This document shows, in pieces, positions 46,297-57,803 of a stretch of 64,000 nt of DNA. Made by a program: the position numbers and the translations under genes. This DNA comes from Hansfordia pulvinata (Eukaryota > Ascomycota > Sordariomycetes > Xylariales). The stretch lies in contig BJKQ01000016.1 of assembly GCA_006538405.1 (NCBI GenBank), positions 620,001 through 684,000 of the forward strand, read 5' to 3'. The notes under the pieces are model-generated. The model saw nothing but the letters and a program-made list of their open reading frames with translations, did no database searches and was not told the DNA's origin. Position 1 is the stretch's first letter. Each line of letters begins with the position of its first letter.

Positions 46297-46955
46297 GACG
46301 GAGGCAGACAGGCTGTGGTGGGGGTTGGGGCTGTTTGAAGTCACATGCTAGGTAGCTTCAGCCGGTATATCCGAGAACGCTCGCGGTGCGACTGGGGTGC
46401 GGCGGTGGTGGTGCTGGGGCGACAGGCGTGTGTGTCTGGGTGTGTCCCTGCCAGCTCCCGTGCTGCTGTACGCACATGTAAAAGTCGTGAGCATCCAAGG
46501 AGTTGAGGTTGGGTCGGATGGTTGGCCGGAAAAGGCGACGTGCTGAGTGGCAGCTGGAGCGACAGTTGGAAGCCCGCTGTGGGGGCCCCTCGGCTCGGCG
46601 GCTGCCAGCACATTTCAGCGGCAAAGCGCTGTGGGCCCACTGGAATCCGGGGACCTCGAGGAGCCCCGCCGCTGGCTGACGGCTTTCTCCGGCTGCTGGA
46701 GACGCCGTTACAGGCTGCAGCCCGAGGGACTCTGGGGCATCTGCAACGCCGGGCTTGGCGGTCCCAGGCCCTCGGTCCGCCGCCTAAGATCCAATCAGTA
46801 CATCGAATGCAGAACGAAACAACACAAGCCACTTCACTTCAAGACATTGATGAATTCTTCAAACCCCGTCATCTGCGTACCATATCACACCGGTATGTAC
46901 AGAGAAATAAAAAACGCCTTGAATCTCTGGTACTGCTGGACCCAGCTCTTTCACT
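46297..46955. other. Spacer
   Basis: No gene is supported. I searched the minus strand here for a Zn2Cys6 exon belonging to the preceding regulator and found no C-x2-C-x6-C pattern in any frame. Confidence 0.5.
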
Positions 46956-47760
46956 TCACTCTTGCCCGCGCGGCCTCCACACCATGGCCCAGATGGTCAC
47001 CCCCGTCCTGTCGTCGCCTTCCGCCAGCCCGTTGGCGCCAACCTGGCCTTTGCCCAGCACCACCTCATCCACAACCTTGAAGCCGCTTCCCGCGTACATG
47101 TTCCTCGATGCCAGCGTCGTCGCCTCCAGCCAGATCGGCTTTCCGTCCTCCTGCGCGAGCCTTTGCATGTGCTCCAGCAGCGCCTTGCCCAGTCCCTGCC
47201 TCCGACGGTCCAGTGCCGTCGCCATGATGAGAACATACCAGAACCCCTTGGCTTCCTTCTTGCTCAGCTCTTTGGCTTTCACTGCCTCCGCGCCGCTTGT
47301 GTAGTCAAAGAGTAGACGCTGACTCGCCGTTAGCCAGCCAGTTGTGCCTGACCCACGCACAGACAAACATACCTTGACCGCCGACAACCCAACTTTGGCC
47401 CCGACTGGCAGCAGCCCGGCTGGAAGCAGCGTCAGTGGGTTGTCCGGCTTCTTGCCCGGCGGCATGAGCACGCCATACGACCCCCATCCTGCTGCTTCGA
47501 TGATGTGCCCTTTGTTTAGCGCAGACGCCTTCACCATGCCCCCCAGCAGCAACGGCAACAATCTCATACGCTCTTCCTTGTCGTGGCTGCAGAGAAGCCA
47601 GTTGAACATGGGATCGTCCTCGAAAGCTGGAGCAAGGAGGCTGACCGCCTGTTCGACACGTGCTAATCACGGCCGTGTCAGAACAACCCGATGCAAGACT
47701 TGGTGCGAGCGAGTGTTGCTTACCTTTATCGCCAGTTGTGACGCCGACTTGGGCAGCCAT
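46956..47760 (-). CDS. GNAT-family N-acetyltransferase
   Basis: An acetyl-CoA-dependent acetyltransferase of 229 residues. Exons 47760-47724, 47662-47373 and 47318-46956 join in phase, with short introns of 61 and 54 nt and a GCTAACG branch site in the second. The N-terminal MAAQVGVTTGDKA leads to RVEQAVSLLAPAF. The acetyl-CoA loop RRRQGLGKALLEHMQ follows the strand WYVLIMATALD. ATTLASRNMYAGSGFKVVDE is the classical end of the GNAT fold. The family is widespread in fungi with varied or unknown acceptors, so I do not name a substrate. No targeting signal. Confidence 0.88.
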
Positions 47761-48512
47761 CTTTCCGCCAATGCTCCAATCGCGAGCAGAAGAGAGGGAC
47801 GTGCTGGCGAAAGCAATGGGCGCGTCAAACTTGAACAGCCAGCGCTGACACTAGCGCGCGTCGGCTCCTTATTATACATCCAAGTCGAGTAGTCACAAGT
47901 CGAGGCTTGAAGGGCAAGGAAAACGGCTAACTAGTGACTTGGCGCGTGCCCGCGGATCCCGGGCGCTCAGCTGCGAACCCTGCCTGGTGGTTAACATTGT
48001 GTCTGCGCCACCCTCTCTCTACCTGGTCCAAGCTGCTCATCCCGGTTGGATTGAATCATGCAGGGCTGAGAAGACTGCCGAGTCCACGGCGATGGCAGGC
48101 CGCCTCTCGATGGCTCAGCAGCTCGGCAGGCCAAGGGCACTGGTGCTGTCTGCTGCACGCCTCGTAAGACCGTACGGTTGACGAGCGCTGAAAAGTTAAT
48201 GCAGCGCAAGGCATTTGATTCATGAGCACCAGCTTGTAGAGAAGCGGTTCGGCCCGCTCCGTCCTGTCTGCATTTTGACTACGACACAGGTCGGGTGTTG
48301 CGTGGAGAGACGCCGGCCCTGTCGTGTCGTCATACAACGTCACTCGACTTTGGTGATCATGTCAGTTCCCCTGCTTCCAATCGGTGGCCTGATACATGGG
48401 AATACAGACCTCCCCCCCCCCCCCCCCGTTCTTCACTCGCTGCACTGAACATTCTACTTCCCTGGTGGGCCAAGGTCATATTTCAACAGCGCCCTTCATA
48501 TCGTCCACAAAT
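47761..48512. other. Divergent spacer with poly(C) tract
   Basis: No gene supported. It holds the promoters of the GNAT and HHE-domain genes. A 16-base poly(C) tract (48412-48427) lies about 85 bp upstream of the HHE gene start, on its coding strand. Confidence 0.5.
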
Positions 48513-49258
48513 ATGTATCGCCGTGCAGCCCGCATCTTCGTTCCTCCGAGGCTTATTCATCGGACTGCGCGCCGCGCGTCGCTGTTCGAGTCTCGAGCAT
48601 ATGTGCAGTCACCGCGGTACCAGCCACTCGAGGAGCGAACGGAGGCTCTTGGTAACGGCGAGCTGTACAAGATCAGTATGGCTGTCGATGTCGACTATCA
48701 CCATCTGAAAGACCATCGACAGAGAATCCTCGACAGTGAAAGCTCAGACGAGAAGAGACGGCACCAGAACGCCTTCATCTGGGAGCTGGCACGCCATGCC
48801 ATTGCCAAAGAACTAGTCATCTACCCCGAGATCGAGCGCCACCTTCCGGGCGGTGCGGAGATTGTCCAGAAGCAGCGAGCCCAGCATCGCCAGGTAAATC
48901 CCCTTGGGCGCTCTTCTTCGCGGATTCGCTGACGCGAGACGAAAAGGTCAGAGAGCAGCTGCAGAAGTTCCAGAGTCTTGCACCGGAGGATGCAAATTTT
49001 AATCCGACGCTGGATCGATTGTGGCGGGGTCTGTCGAAGCATATCGAGGAGAGCGACTCGAAGCAGTTGGCCGAGCTGGACAACAAGCTCAGTCTTCACG
49101 AGTCCAAGAATTTGACTCGCGCGCTCGAGCGCACCAAGCTGTTTGCGCCGACAAAGGATCGCCCGAGACAGATTGACGAGCCGCCCTTTGTTACCGCCAA
49201 CGCGCTGATGATGGCACCTTTGGACAAGTTGAGGAACCTCTTTGAGAAGTTTCCTTGA
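48513..49258 (+). CDS. HHE (hemerythrin-like) domain protein, probably mitochondrial
   Basis: A 230-residue protein from exons 48513-48893 and 48947-49258, joined in phase 0 over a 53-nt intron. The N-terminal 30 residues are rich in Arg and hydrophobic residues without acids until FESRAY, as in mitochondrial targeting sequences. The HHE cation-binding domain shows DVDYHHLKDHRQRIL, then RRHQNAFIWELARHAIAKEL, VIYPEIERHLPGG, KQRAQHRQVREQLQKF and FNPTLDRLWRGLSKHIEESD. The His and Glu residues in these helices would bind a di-iron centre or another metal. The C-terminal tail with PTKDRPRQIDEPPF is common in fungal members. The function is unknown in detail. Confidence 0.85.
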
Positions 49259-49796
49259 CAAGATGATGCAGGGGCGCTGGGCAGTCTTGTAAAGGCCAAA
49301 GGGCTCACAGAGTATTTGAAGAAGACATGTATAGTATTAAAGATCGAAATACATGCTTGGTCGAATCTTGCGCGACACCAGATCCGAAGTTGCCGTAAAC
49401 AATATAGGGGAACAGAAGTCTTTCATGTTCATTGTTGCCAAGCCCCCGAGCGCCCGAAAACAATTGAAAGTGTTTGGGTACGATAGCCGACTCACAGCAA
49501 CGACACTATATGTCACCAGATCGAGCAAATCGTCTCCTCCTTGTTCGAAAGATTTCTTCGATTAATCGGTGATTTCAGTGGAATACCATCCGTACTTCAC
49601 TGCATCGCGAAAGAGGAGCGAGTTTACCGCTGGGTCACATCATTAAGCTCTCACTCTGCTCGCACTCGTCAATCCTACTCGAAGAGTCAAGCTGTAGCCT
49701 GAAGACTGTTCGCCAAGTCAGCGAGTCACACTGCTTGGGGACATCAACTCAGGACCCTTATATTACCCAACGCAAACACGTTCCTATACTTAAACA
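49259..49796. other. Spacer
   Basis: No gene seen. Confidence 0.5.
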
Positions 49797-50557
49797 ATGG
49801 CCCGGGCGAAGCGTGTCAAGCCCGTGATCCGAGCATCGCGCCACAGCATGGAAGCGCGCATTCGTGTGAGCCTTCTCCCTCCCCCCATTCAATCTCAACC
49901 AACTACGCGCGCAACGTCCTGACAACCTACCCCGAGAATAAACAAACGCAGACCATGCGAAAACTCAGGCGGCGTGTCTCGCTGGACTGCCGCGCGCCGG
50001 CCTGCATCTTCGACAAGACGCGCGTGACGGCGAGCCGGGACCCGGACGCAGCCTGGCTCGGCTTCCGGCAGATCAGGAAGTGCTTCCGGGACATTGCGGC
50101 GCGTGTAGACTTTGGTAGCATCGACGGCAGTAGCAGTGGAACATGCGGCGAGTACGACGGCGACGACGACAATAGCAACAAGGAGAACAGCCGCGGCCCT
50201 CACGAGGTCTGCCGCCTGGTGCGCCACGCGCGCCTGCGCCGCCGGTTCGACGCCCTGTACGACGAGCGCCTGCGTTTCCCCAGCCTGTGCGGGTTCCCGA
50301 GCGTCGAGGTCGTCAAGGGCGCCTTCATGCGCGCCGTGGGCGCGTCTGCAGACGGCGATGGAGGCGGCGATGGCGGCGACGGGGAACAAAAGGGCGGCGG
50401 CATGGTAGGGGCTCTGGTCGAGCACCTCGCCGAGGCCAAGGCGGCTCTGTACGGCGAGGGGCGCGACCTCGAGGGCCTGGCCGGCCTGGACGACTTCTTC
50501 CATGTGCTCTACTGCGTCACGGCCATCATGTGGGTGGAGGAGCGCACGGGGTTCTGA
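49797..50557 (+). CDS. Unrecognised 224-residue protein
   Basis: Two exons, 49797-49865 and 49952-50557, join in phase 0 (MARAKRVKPVIRASRHSMEARIR followed by TMRKLRRRV) with donor GTGAGC and acceptor CAG. I do not recognise a family. The N-terminus is strongly basic, suggesting nuclear or mitochondrial location. A conserved-looking stretch, DPDAAWLGFRQIRKCFRDIA, is followed by an acidic/Asn-rich low-complexity linker. VCRLVRHARLRRRFDALYDE and FPSVEVVKGAFMRAVG follow, then a Gly/Asp linker and GLDDFFHVLYCVTAIMWVEER near the end. Good codon bias and clean splice sites argue that it is real. Confidence 0.65.
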
Positions 50558-51652
50558 TGGTTTCGCGGGGGGTGGCGATGGGAACACAACAGGGCGGTTT
50601 GCTGGGGCGGGCCGACCTCCCACAAACAGGACAGTCGGTCGAGATTCCCATAGCGCGGGGCTCCAGGCTCCTGTCAAGCTGCAAGCGCATTGAAATTTCA
50701 GGGATGGAAGATGTGGCCGGCTTGAAACTGGGCCAGGATTCGTTTGGAAAGTGCTTGATGTTCTCTGGGGAGGCGCCTTATTTCCTCGACAGGATATGAG
50801 CCAGAAATCAAATCAAGTCGGACCCAGAGGGCTTGGCTTACGTGACAATTCCTCCAACTTCCCTATCTTCATGGGCTTTCTGGTTGAAACTGAAGAGCAC
50901 ATGTAGAGCCTGGGCTTGGAAGGGAGAATGACCATTGTCCCTGACCTCATAGGTGCAGCAGCTACGTTTTTGTGTGACCCTGAACACTAGGCAATCAAAT
51001 AGTGAAGGTGCCTGGAAATCTTGCAAACGGGCTGCTTGGTTTCATGGTAGCAGCAGACCCGGGGAGACATTGCTCAGTGAAAATGCCCGGTTCCAAAAGG
51101 TTCAGTGGGAAAGTTCAGTGTAGATGCACGGCCCATTCAATGAGCATGTCCAGAACTCGAGACGACAATGTTCACCAACCCAGTGAGCCACACAGAGCCA
51201 ACAACCCGGACTGTTCCCAGGACACCCTGCAGCAAAAGGAGACAGACATGCCCAACCAGCTTCAAAGCATTCAATGTTAGAGAAAAAGGGCAGAGCTCAA
51301 GGCCCTGCTTGCAGGCCCTCGCAACACCCTTTGAAAAGCAAGTGGGCACAGCACCCAGAGCACACCAAGCAACCCCTCACAAACACATCACCTTCATAAA
51401 CCAGACCTGTCCTCGTCTCTCATGAACAACCTGCTTTGACATCGCCACACCCTCATCTTGTCTTTGTATGCAAATCCTCAGCACTTAAGCACCTCGCCAC
51501 ACCTCAGCTCCTTTGAGCTTCTCGCCCAAGATGTGGCCCTCTTTAACAGGATTCTTCCGCTGGATCTCTGTGAGTTTGCCTTGTTTTTGAAACTACACCT
51601 TAGCAGTGTTTGGCTGGACCAGCACTGTCAGCGTGACATAACTTGAGGGCAG
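50558..51652. other. Spacer, with possible missed 5' exon of the next gene
   Basis: No complete gene is supported. A GTGAGT donor near 51575 and the acceptor ending at 51652 form a good intron that would join an upstream frame (DVALFNRILPLDL) to the next gene in phase, but I find no in-frame ATG for it, so the 5' end remains open. Confidence 0.4.
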
Positions 51653-53239
51653 CTACTTCTCAACGACCTGAACGATCAACCACTGACTACTCACTGGCAA
51701 AGCAGCTCACCCAGAGGGACCCTGAGTCGAAGAAGCAGCCGGCCGGGGCGGCCCCGGGCCCGGCAGAAGAAGAGCCGACGATCCAGGTGCTCCCGCACCC
51801 GAAGGCTCCCAAGCAACCTTTCCAGCGCAGCCGGTTCCAGCGCTTCGCGGTCGACCCGGCCGACCTCCCGCGCGCGCCCGGCGACCCCATCGACATGGTC
51901 CTGCGCCGGCGCGGCGAGGAGCCCCGACCGAGACGCACACACGTTCCAGCGGCACGGTGAGTAGTCGAGTCGACTTTGTTTTGTTTCGCCTGGAGAAGAT
52001 CCCCTTTCTTCTACCCCCTGTTTCATCGGTCGGGGTGGAAAGCTGAGGCTGACTTTGAGGCCCCCTTCCTGCTACAGTCACTTCACTCCTCCCAACCCGC
52101 ACGGCGAGGCCGCCGCGCGCGCCAGGGCGCAGCGCCAGCGCACCTACCAGGCGCTGCGCATGCAGCAGCTGGCCGACCTCGAAGAGATGCGGCAACGCGC
52201 CGAGGCGGTCGCCGCGCTGTCCGCGCTGCCGCGCTGCGACAAGGGGCCGGGCGCCTTCGCCAAGAGGCCCGCGCGTGAGTATCGGCAGACTGCGCTGCAC
52301 CAGATGCTGCCAGAAGAAGGAAAAGAAGAAAAAGAAGAAGAAGAAGAAGCGCGACGGGTGCGGCAGGGAAGCGACCAGGACGACGCCAGGGACATCTTCG
52401 ACCCAGACTTGTATGAAGACGGGATCATCACCTGGGGGCTCGTCGTGGGAGGCGTCCCACAGAAGGGCGCGGTCAGGAGGACTCTCAAGAAGCCAAAGAA
52501 AGAAATCGAAGCCGAGAAGAACGACGAAGCCAAGAAGAACGACGAAGTCGAGAAGAACGACGAAGCTGAGAAGAACGACGAAGCCGAGAAAGAAGATCGA
52601 CCAGCGGCAGAGAAGACAGCGGCCCCCGTGGAGGAGAGCCAAGAGGAACCGCCGAAAGCAGCTCAGGAAACCTCGCGAGAGACACCAGAAGAAGCACCGC
52701 AGGAGACAGACTGGCGCAACGCCTCGGTCTTCTCGTCATACAGTTCATCCGAAGCCAGCCTCCCACGCACGCACACCGGCGAGCCGCCGCCGAAGCGCAT
52801 CAGCAGCAACACGACCGTGGGCGCCGACGACTGTGCGGGAGGAGCAGAACAAAGATTTGGCCGGCACCAGCAAGAACAGAAGCAGCAGCAGCAGCCGCAA
52901 CTGGCACAGGAAGAGCAGCAGAAGCAGCAGCAGCAGGAGCAGGAGCAGAAGAAGCAGTCTCCTCAGCCAAGCCGCAGCCTCCTGAGCCAGAGCATCCGCG
53001 AGGGCGGGCTCGCGGCGGCCGCGACGGCGGCGCGGACCAAGTGCCCGACGACGGCTGCGCAGAGGGTCCAGGACCGGAGGTCGCTGGAGGAGCAGCGCAG
53101 GCACGAGGACATCATGGAGACGCTGAAGAGCGAGTCGAAGCGCCTGGTGCCCGTGTCGCACATGACGCCCGAGATCGACAGCCAGAAGATCGCCGACGAG
53201 ATCTGGGAGATTGTGCTCAGCCAGAAGCGCTGGTGGTGA
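51653..53239 (+). CDS. Charged, Lys/Glu/Gln-rich protein of unknown function (5' end unresolved)
   Basis: Two exons are clear: 51653-51956 and 52078-53239, joined by a 121-nt intron (GTGAGT donor) that completes an Arg codon. The encoded part exceeds 480 residues. I recognise no enzyme domain. Features in order: RDPESKKQPAG, the basic patch QPFQRSRFQRFAVDPADLP, the helix RTYQALRMQQLADLEEMRQR, DARDIFDPDLYEDGIITWG, four imperfect KNDEAE repeats (52510-52590), a Glu/Pro-rich stretch, a Gln-rich segment and a conserved-looking tail HEDIMETLKSESKRLVPVSH ending in SQKRWW. Such composition fits a disordered scaffold. No in-frame ATG precedes the first clear exon; the first internal one is at about 51895. 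Confidence 0.6.
52510..52590 (+). repeat. In-frame minisatellite coding KNDEAE units
   Basis: About four imperfect 18-nt units (GAGAAGAACGACGAAGCC-like) code for successive KNDE-x-E units in the charged protein. Units differ mainly by single-base changes, as expected from recent tandem duplication. Confidence 0.85.
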
Positions 53240-54270
53240 AGTCGCTGGCAGGCATGGCAAGAAAGCAGTCAAGGCGGGGCGTTCGTCTGCGTCCCGTAGG
53301 TGAAGAGAGACGATGAGAGAGGAAGAGGAGGTGGCGTTTGTGGATTTGGCGTCGGGGCTGTGTGATGAGCGTTCTGTTGAATTGTTTTTTCCTTTTTCCC
53401 CTTTTCTTTCCTTTCCTTCTTATTATACCCTCCCTCTTTCGACGAGACAGAGGACAGAGAGGCCAGGCGCCGTGTTCCAGCATGTACAGATTGGCTCTGA
53501 GAAGCGGCCAACTGGAAAGGGGCGCGATATCGGCGATGTGCATGCGGCGACGCCGGGAGTCGTACTAATAGTAATTCTGCGATTAGACACGGGATAGGAT
53601 TTGCGGAGCAGCAGTGGCGTATGGCGATGGCACAGCCGGGCTCTCCCGCCTCCTCGTGGTGATTTAATTTGGTAATTGAACAACGGCAATCTTGAACCTT
53701 GCGTGGCGATCGCGACAGTGAAATGTAGTGAGAGACATGAAGTCGACCTTCCGTCGATTGTCGGCGTTAGAAGCGAAGCAGATGTAGCGCCAGGCCCCGG
53801 CGTGTGTAGATCTTGACGACTGTGCTGTTTGGTGCTTGGCACCCGAGGTGATGCAGATACGATGCCGTGACTAAGCCGGCAGTGGCGTCGTGGACGGTGC
53901 CCTCCGTAACCTGCCGGTGCCGCGCCGACGACCGTACGTGACGGTTTCCGAGGTCGGCTTTGAGTCACCGGTGCCGGCTGCACGTTTCTACCGAAGTCAG
54001 TCGTCTCAACTCGCAACGTGAGGCTTCATTTGTCCAACTCTCGTACCGTCTGTAGCCTCTTCCCGCCAATCCAGTTGCCCGCCTATAAACAGCACTGACC
54101 GGACACCAGGGCAGCTTCAAGCCACAACCCCCCCCCATCCCCCATCCACCAATCTCAAAAACGCGTTCCCGTCGGCAGCACCCTGGAGCACACACCCACG
54201 GGCTCCAACCGCCCGGCAACGATCACCCTTGCCGCCCTACCCAAGCCTCATTACCTGACAAGCAGAAATC
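53240..54270. other. Spacer
   Basis: No gene is supported over 1 kb. A T-rich stretch (53380-53425) probably belongs to the 3' end of the preceding transcript, and the 54060-54270 segment to the promoter and leader of the Nudix gene. Confidence 0.45.
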
Positions 54271-55289
54271 ATGCCTCCCAAGACGTATCTTGACCTTGTT
54301 GAGGGATGTGACAGGTAAGAGTGCCCCCCCCCCCCCCCCCCCCCGACCAACTGCAATCCAGACAACGCCTGACACCACACAGCTTCCCGTACGACAGCAA
54401 GCCCGAGGATACACACTACCAGCTCTTCCTGCCCGGCGACCGCCGGCCTCATGGCTACATGCTACCCGAGATCGTGGCCAAGATGCCCTGGACGTCGCAG
54501 TTCCGTGTCGAGCATTCCAAGCCTCGCAGCGTGACTGTCCTGGACTCTTCTCAGGGGAGGGACACCTGCGCTGCCGTCAACGCCGCCTTCCAGGACCTCG
54601 TAGACATCTGTGTGCGCGACAACCTCTTCCTCGTCCTCGACGGCAAGCACAGCGAGCCCTTCTCCATAGCCAGCGCCAAGTACCCGGCCATTGTCGAGCG
54701 GTTCGCTTCGTCGCTCTTCGGCACCATCTCGCAAGGCGCCCATCTCATCGCCTACTGCCAGACGCCAGACGGCCTGAAGATCTGGATCCAACGCCGCGCC
54801 CTGCACCTCTTCTCCGGGCCGGGGCTGCTGGACGCCACCGTCGCTGGCGGCGTCAAGAGCGGCGTCAGCCCGCTCGAGACCATCCTGCAAGAGAGCGACG
54901 AGGAGGCATCGCTGCCGGAGTCCTTCATGCGCGAGCACATCCGCTCCAGAGGCGTCCTGACCTACATCAGCGTGACGGGGGCTGATTTCAAGGGGGAAAC
55001 GGGCCTGGTGTTCCCGGACGTCGTCTACTCGTATGACATTGAGCTGCCGAGCGACATGATCCCGACGCCCAAGGACGGCGAGGTCGAGGGGTTCTACCTG
55101 ATGAGCGTCGAGCAGGTGCAGGCGGCCATGTTCAACGGCGAGTTCAAGGCGGACGCGGCCGGGCTGATTGTCGACTTTTTTATCCGGCGGGGCATCATCA
55201 CGGCGGAGAACGAAAAGGACTTTGTGGAAATCAACATGCGCCTGCACCGGAGGCTGCCGTTCCTGGTCTCGGAGGGATCGTCGAATTGA
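54271..55289 (+). CDS. DUF4743-Nudix hydrolase
   Basis: A Nudix-fold protein of 316 residues from exons 54271-54314 and 54383-55289, in phase. The 68-nt intron holds a 21-base poly(C) tract. The N-terminal DUF4743 part includes HGYMLPEIVAKMPW and the central IWIQRRALHLFSGPGLLDATVAGGV. The Nudix box GGVKSGVSPLETILQESDEE has the usual glutamates, but the Arg before the first Glu of the REUxEE core is Gln. The family is the Nudix part of fungal Tnr3-type thiamine pyrophosphokinases and stand-alone relatives, so oxidised thiamine diphosphate is a possible substrate; this is inference. A C-terminal region with EVEGFYLMSVEQV and FIRRGIITAENEKDF is family-typical. The start is the only ATG before the phase-2 intron. 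Confidence 0.9.
54324..54344 (+). repeat. Poly(C) tract of 21 inside an intron
   Basis: Twenty-one C, 9 nt after the donor of the Nudix gene intron, on the coding strand. Confidence 0.95.
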
Positions 55290-55355
55290 GAGGTTGAGGG
55301 GTCAGAAGGATGAAGAGAAGAGAGGGGGAGAGGTTGGGATCCGGGCACCACAGGG

Positions 55356-56801
<1,446 letters not shown>

Positions 56802-57248
56802 ATGGCTCCGCTCCCCCTCCCAGCCTCGTCAGCCTCCTCGGCCCTCCTCCGGGTCGAGGACTTGTCAGCCCGGCTGGCAGGCCAAGTGGCCGAGCCTCTG
56901 CTGCGGCGGCGGCGGCAGCAGCAGCAGTACGAGCACGCGCAGAGAGCCGTCGTCGTGGAGTCGGGGCCGCCCCTGTCCGACGGGGCCATCGCCGGCATCG
57001 TCATCGGGGCCATCGTGGGCACGCTGCTGCTCATCTGGTTCATCTACTCGTGCTGCTTCGTGCGGCGCCGGCGGTACCGGAGCAGGCGCCCGTCCTTCGT
57101 CCACGAGAAGGTCTACCACCACCGCCGCCCGACCTACCGCTACGCCCACCAGACGCACCTGCACCGCCCGCCGCGCGTCTACTCGACCCGCCGCAACCAC
57201 CACGGCAGACACGTCCGGCGCACCCACAGCTCGCGCCGGTACTATTGA
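56802..57248 (+). CDS. Small single-pass membrane protein with glycine-zipper helix
   Basis: An intronless gene for 148 residues of unrecognised function. Residues about 60-85 form one membrane helix with a glycine-zipper pattern (GAIAGIVIGAIVGTLLLIWF) followed by YSCCF. The part after it is very basic and His/Tyr/Arg-rich, so by the positive-inside rule the C-terminus should be cytosolic. The N-terminal part has a helix VEDLSARLAGQVAEPLL and a Gln run. The layout matches small fungal plasma-membrane or secretory-pathway proteins, but no name can be given. The start has context CGCCATGGC. It converges on the terpene cyclase fusion. Confidence 0.6.
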   Translation: MAPLPLPASSASSALLRVEDLSARLAGQVAEPLLRRRRQQQQYEHAQRAVVVESGPPLSDGAIAGIVIGAIVGTLLLIWFIYSCCFVRRRRYRSRRPSFVHEKVYHHRRPTYRYAHQTHLHRPPRVYSTRRNHHGRHVRRTHSSRRYY

Positions 57249-57803
57249 GACGAGACACAATCACCGGGGCATGTCTGCCACGCGGCCACGAGACTTTGAG
57301 CCACGCGTGGGGAGGAAGAGGAAGAAAAGGGGGTGAGGGGATCCATGGGGGTGAATCAACTTTGAACGCGATACGAGTAACGCGACGCCCCGACACGCCG
57401 CCGTGCATGCATGACTCTGAATGACCTGACGATTGATGAAGAATGACGTTAGATGGGGGCTCAGAGGAGGGGGGGGGGGGGGGGGGGGACGCTTGTGTGC
57501 GTGCAGGAGGGACGAGCCCAGAGATGCCCTCCCAGTCACCTTTCTCGATCGATCGACAAGCGACTCTAGAATTCTTTTTTGTCATGCTTTCCCAATGCAA
57601 TTCTTCTCAACGAGCTCTGGGCCCGCATGCATAGTCCCGGCTTGATATCGTTAGTCTCGGTGTGTTGCCCATGTCTGATATTCGCTGCGTTATACCCATG
57701 AACATGTCTTATGTCCGCTGTGCTATTATCACCCCACTCCCCGCTCTCGCGGCGAACAGGCGAGCCATCCTTCGGGAATTCATGAGCAAAGAAGAAACGT
57801 GGA
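57249..57803. other. Convergent 3' spacer with poly(G) tract
   Basis: No gene seen. A G20 tract lies at 57469-57488 and TACGAGTA at 57372-57379. Confidence 0.6.

Noticed and set aside
46358..46832. Search for a Zn2Cys6 exon upstream of the middle-homology regulator
   Set aside because: No six-cysteine pattern in any frame on the minus strand here.
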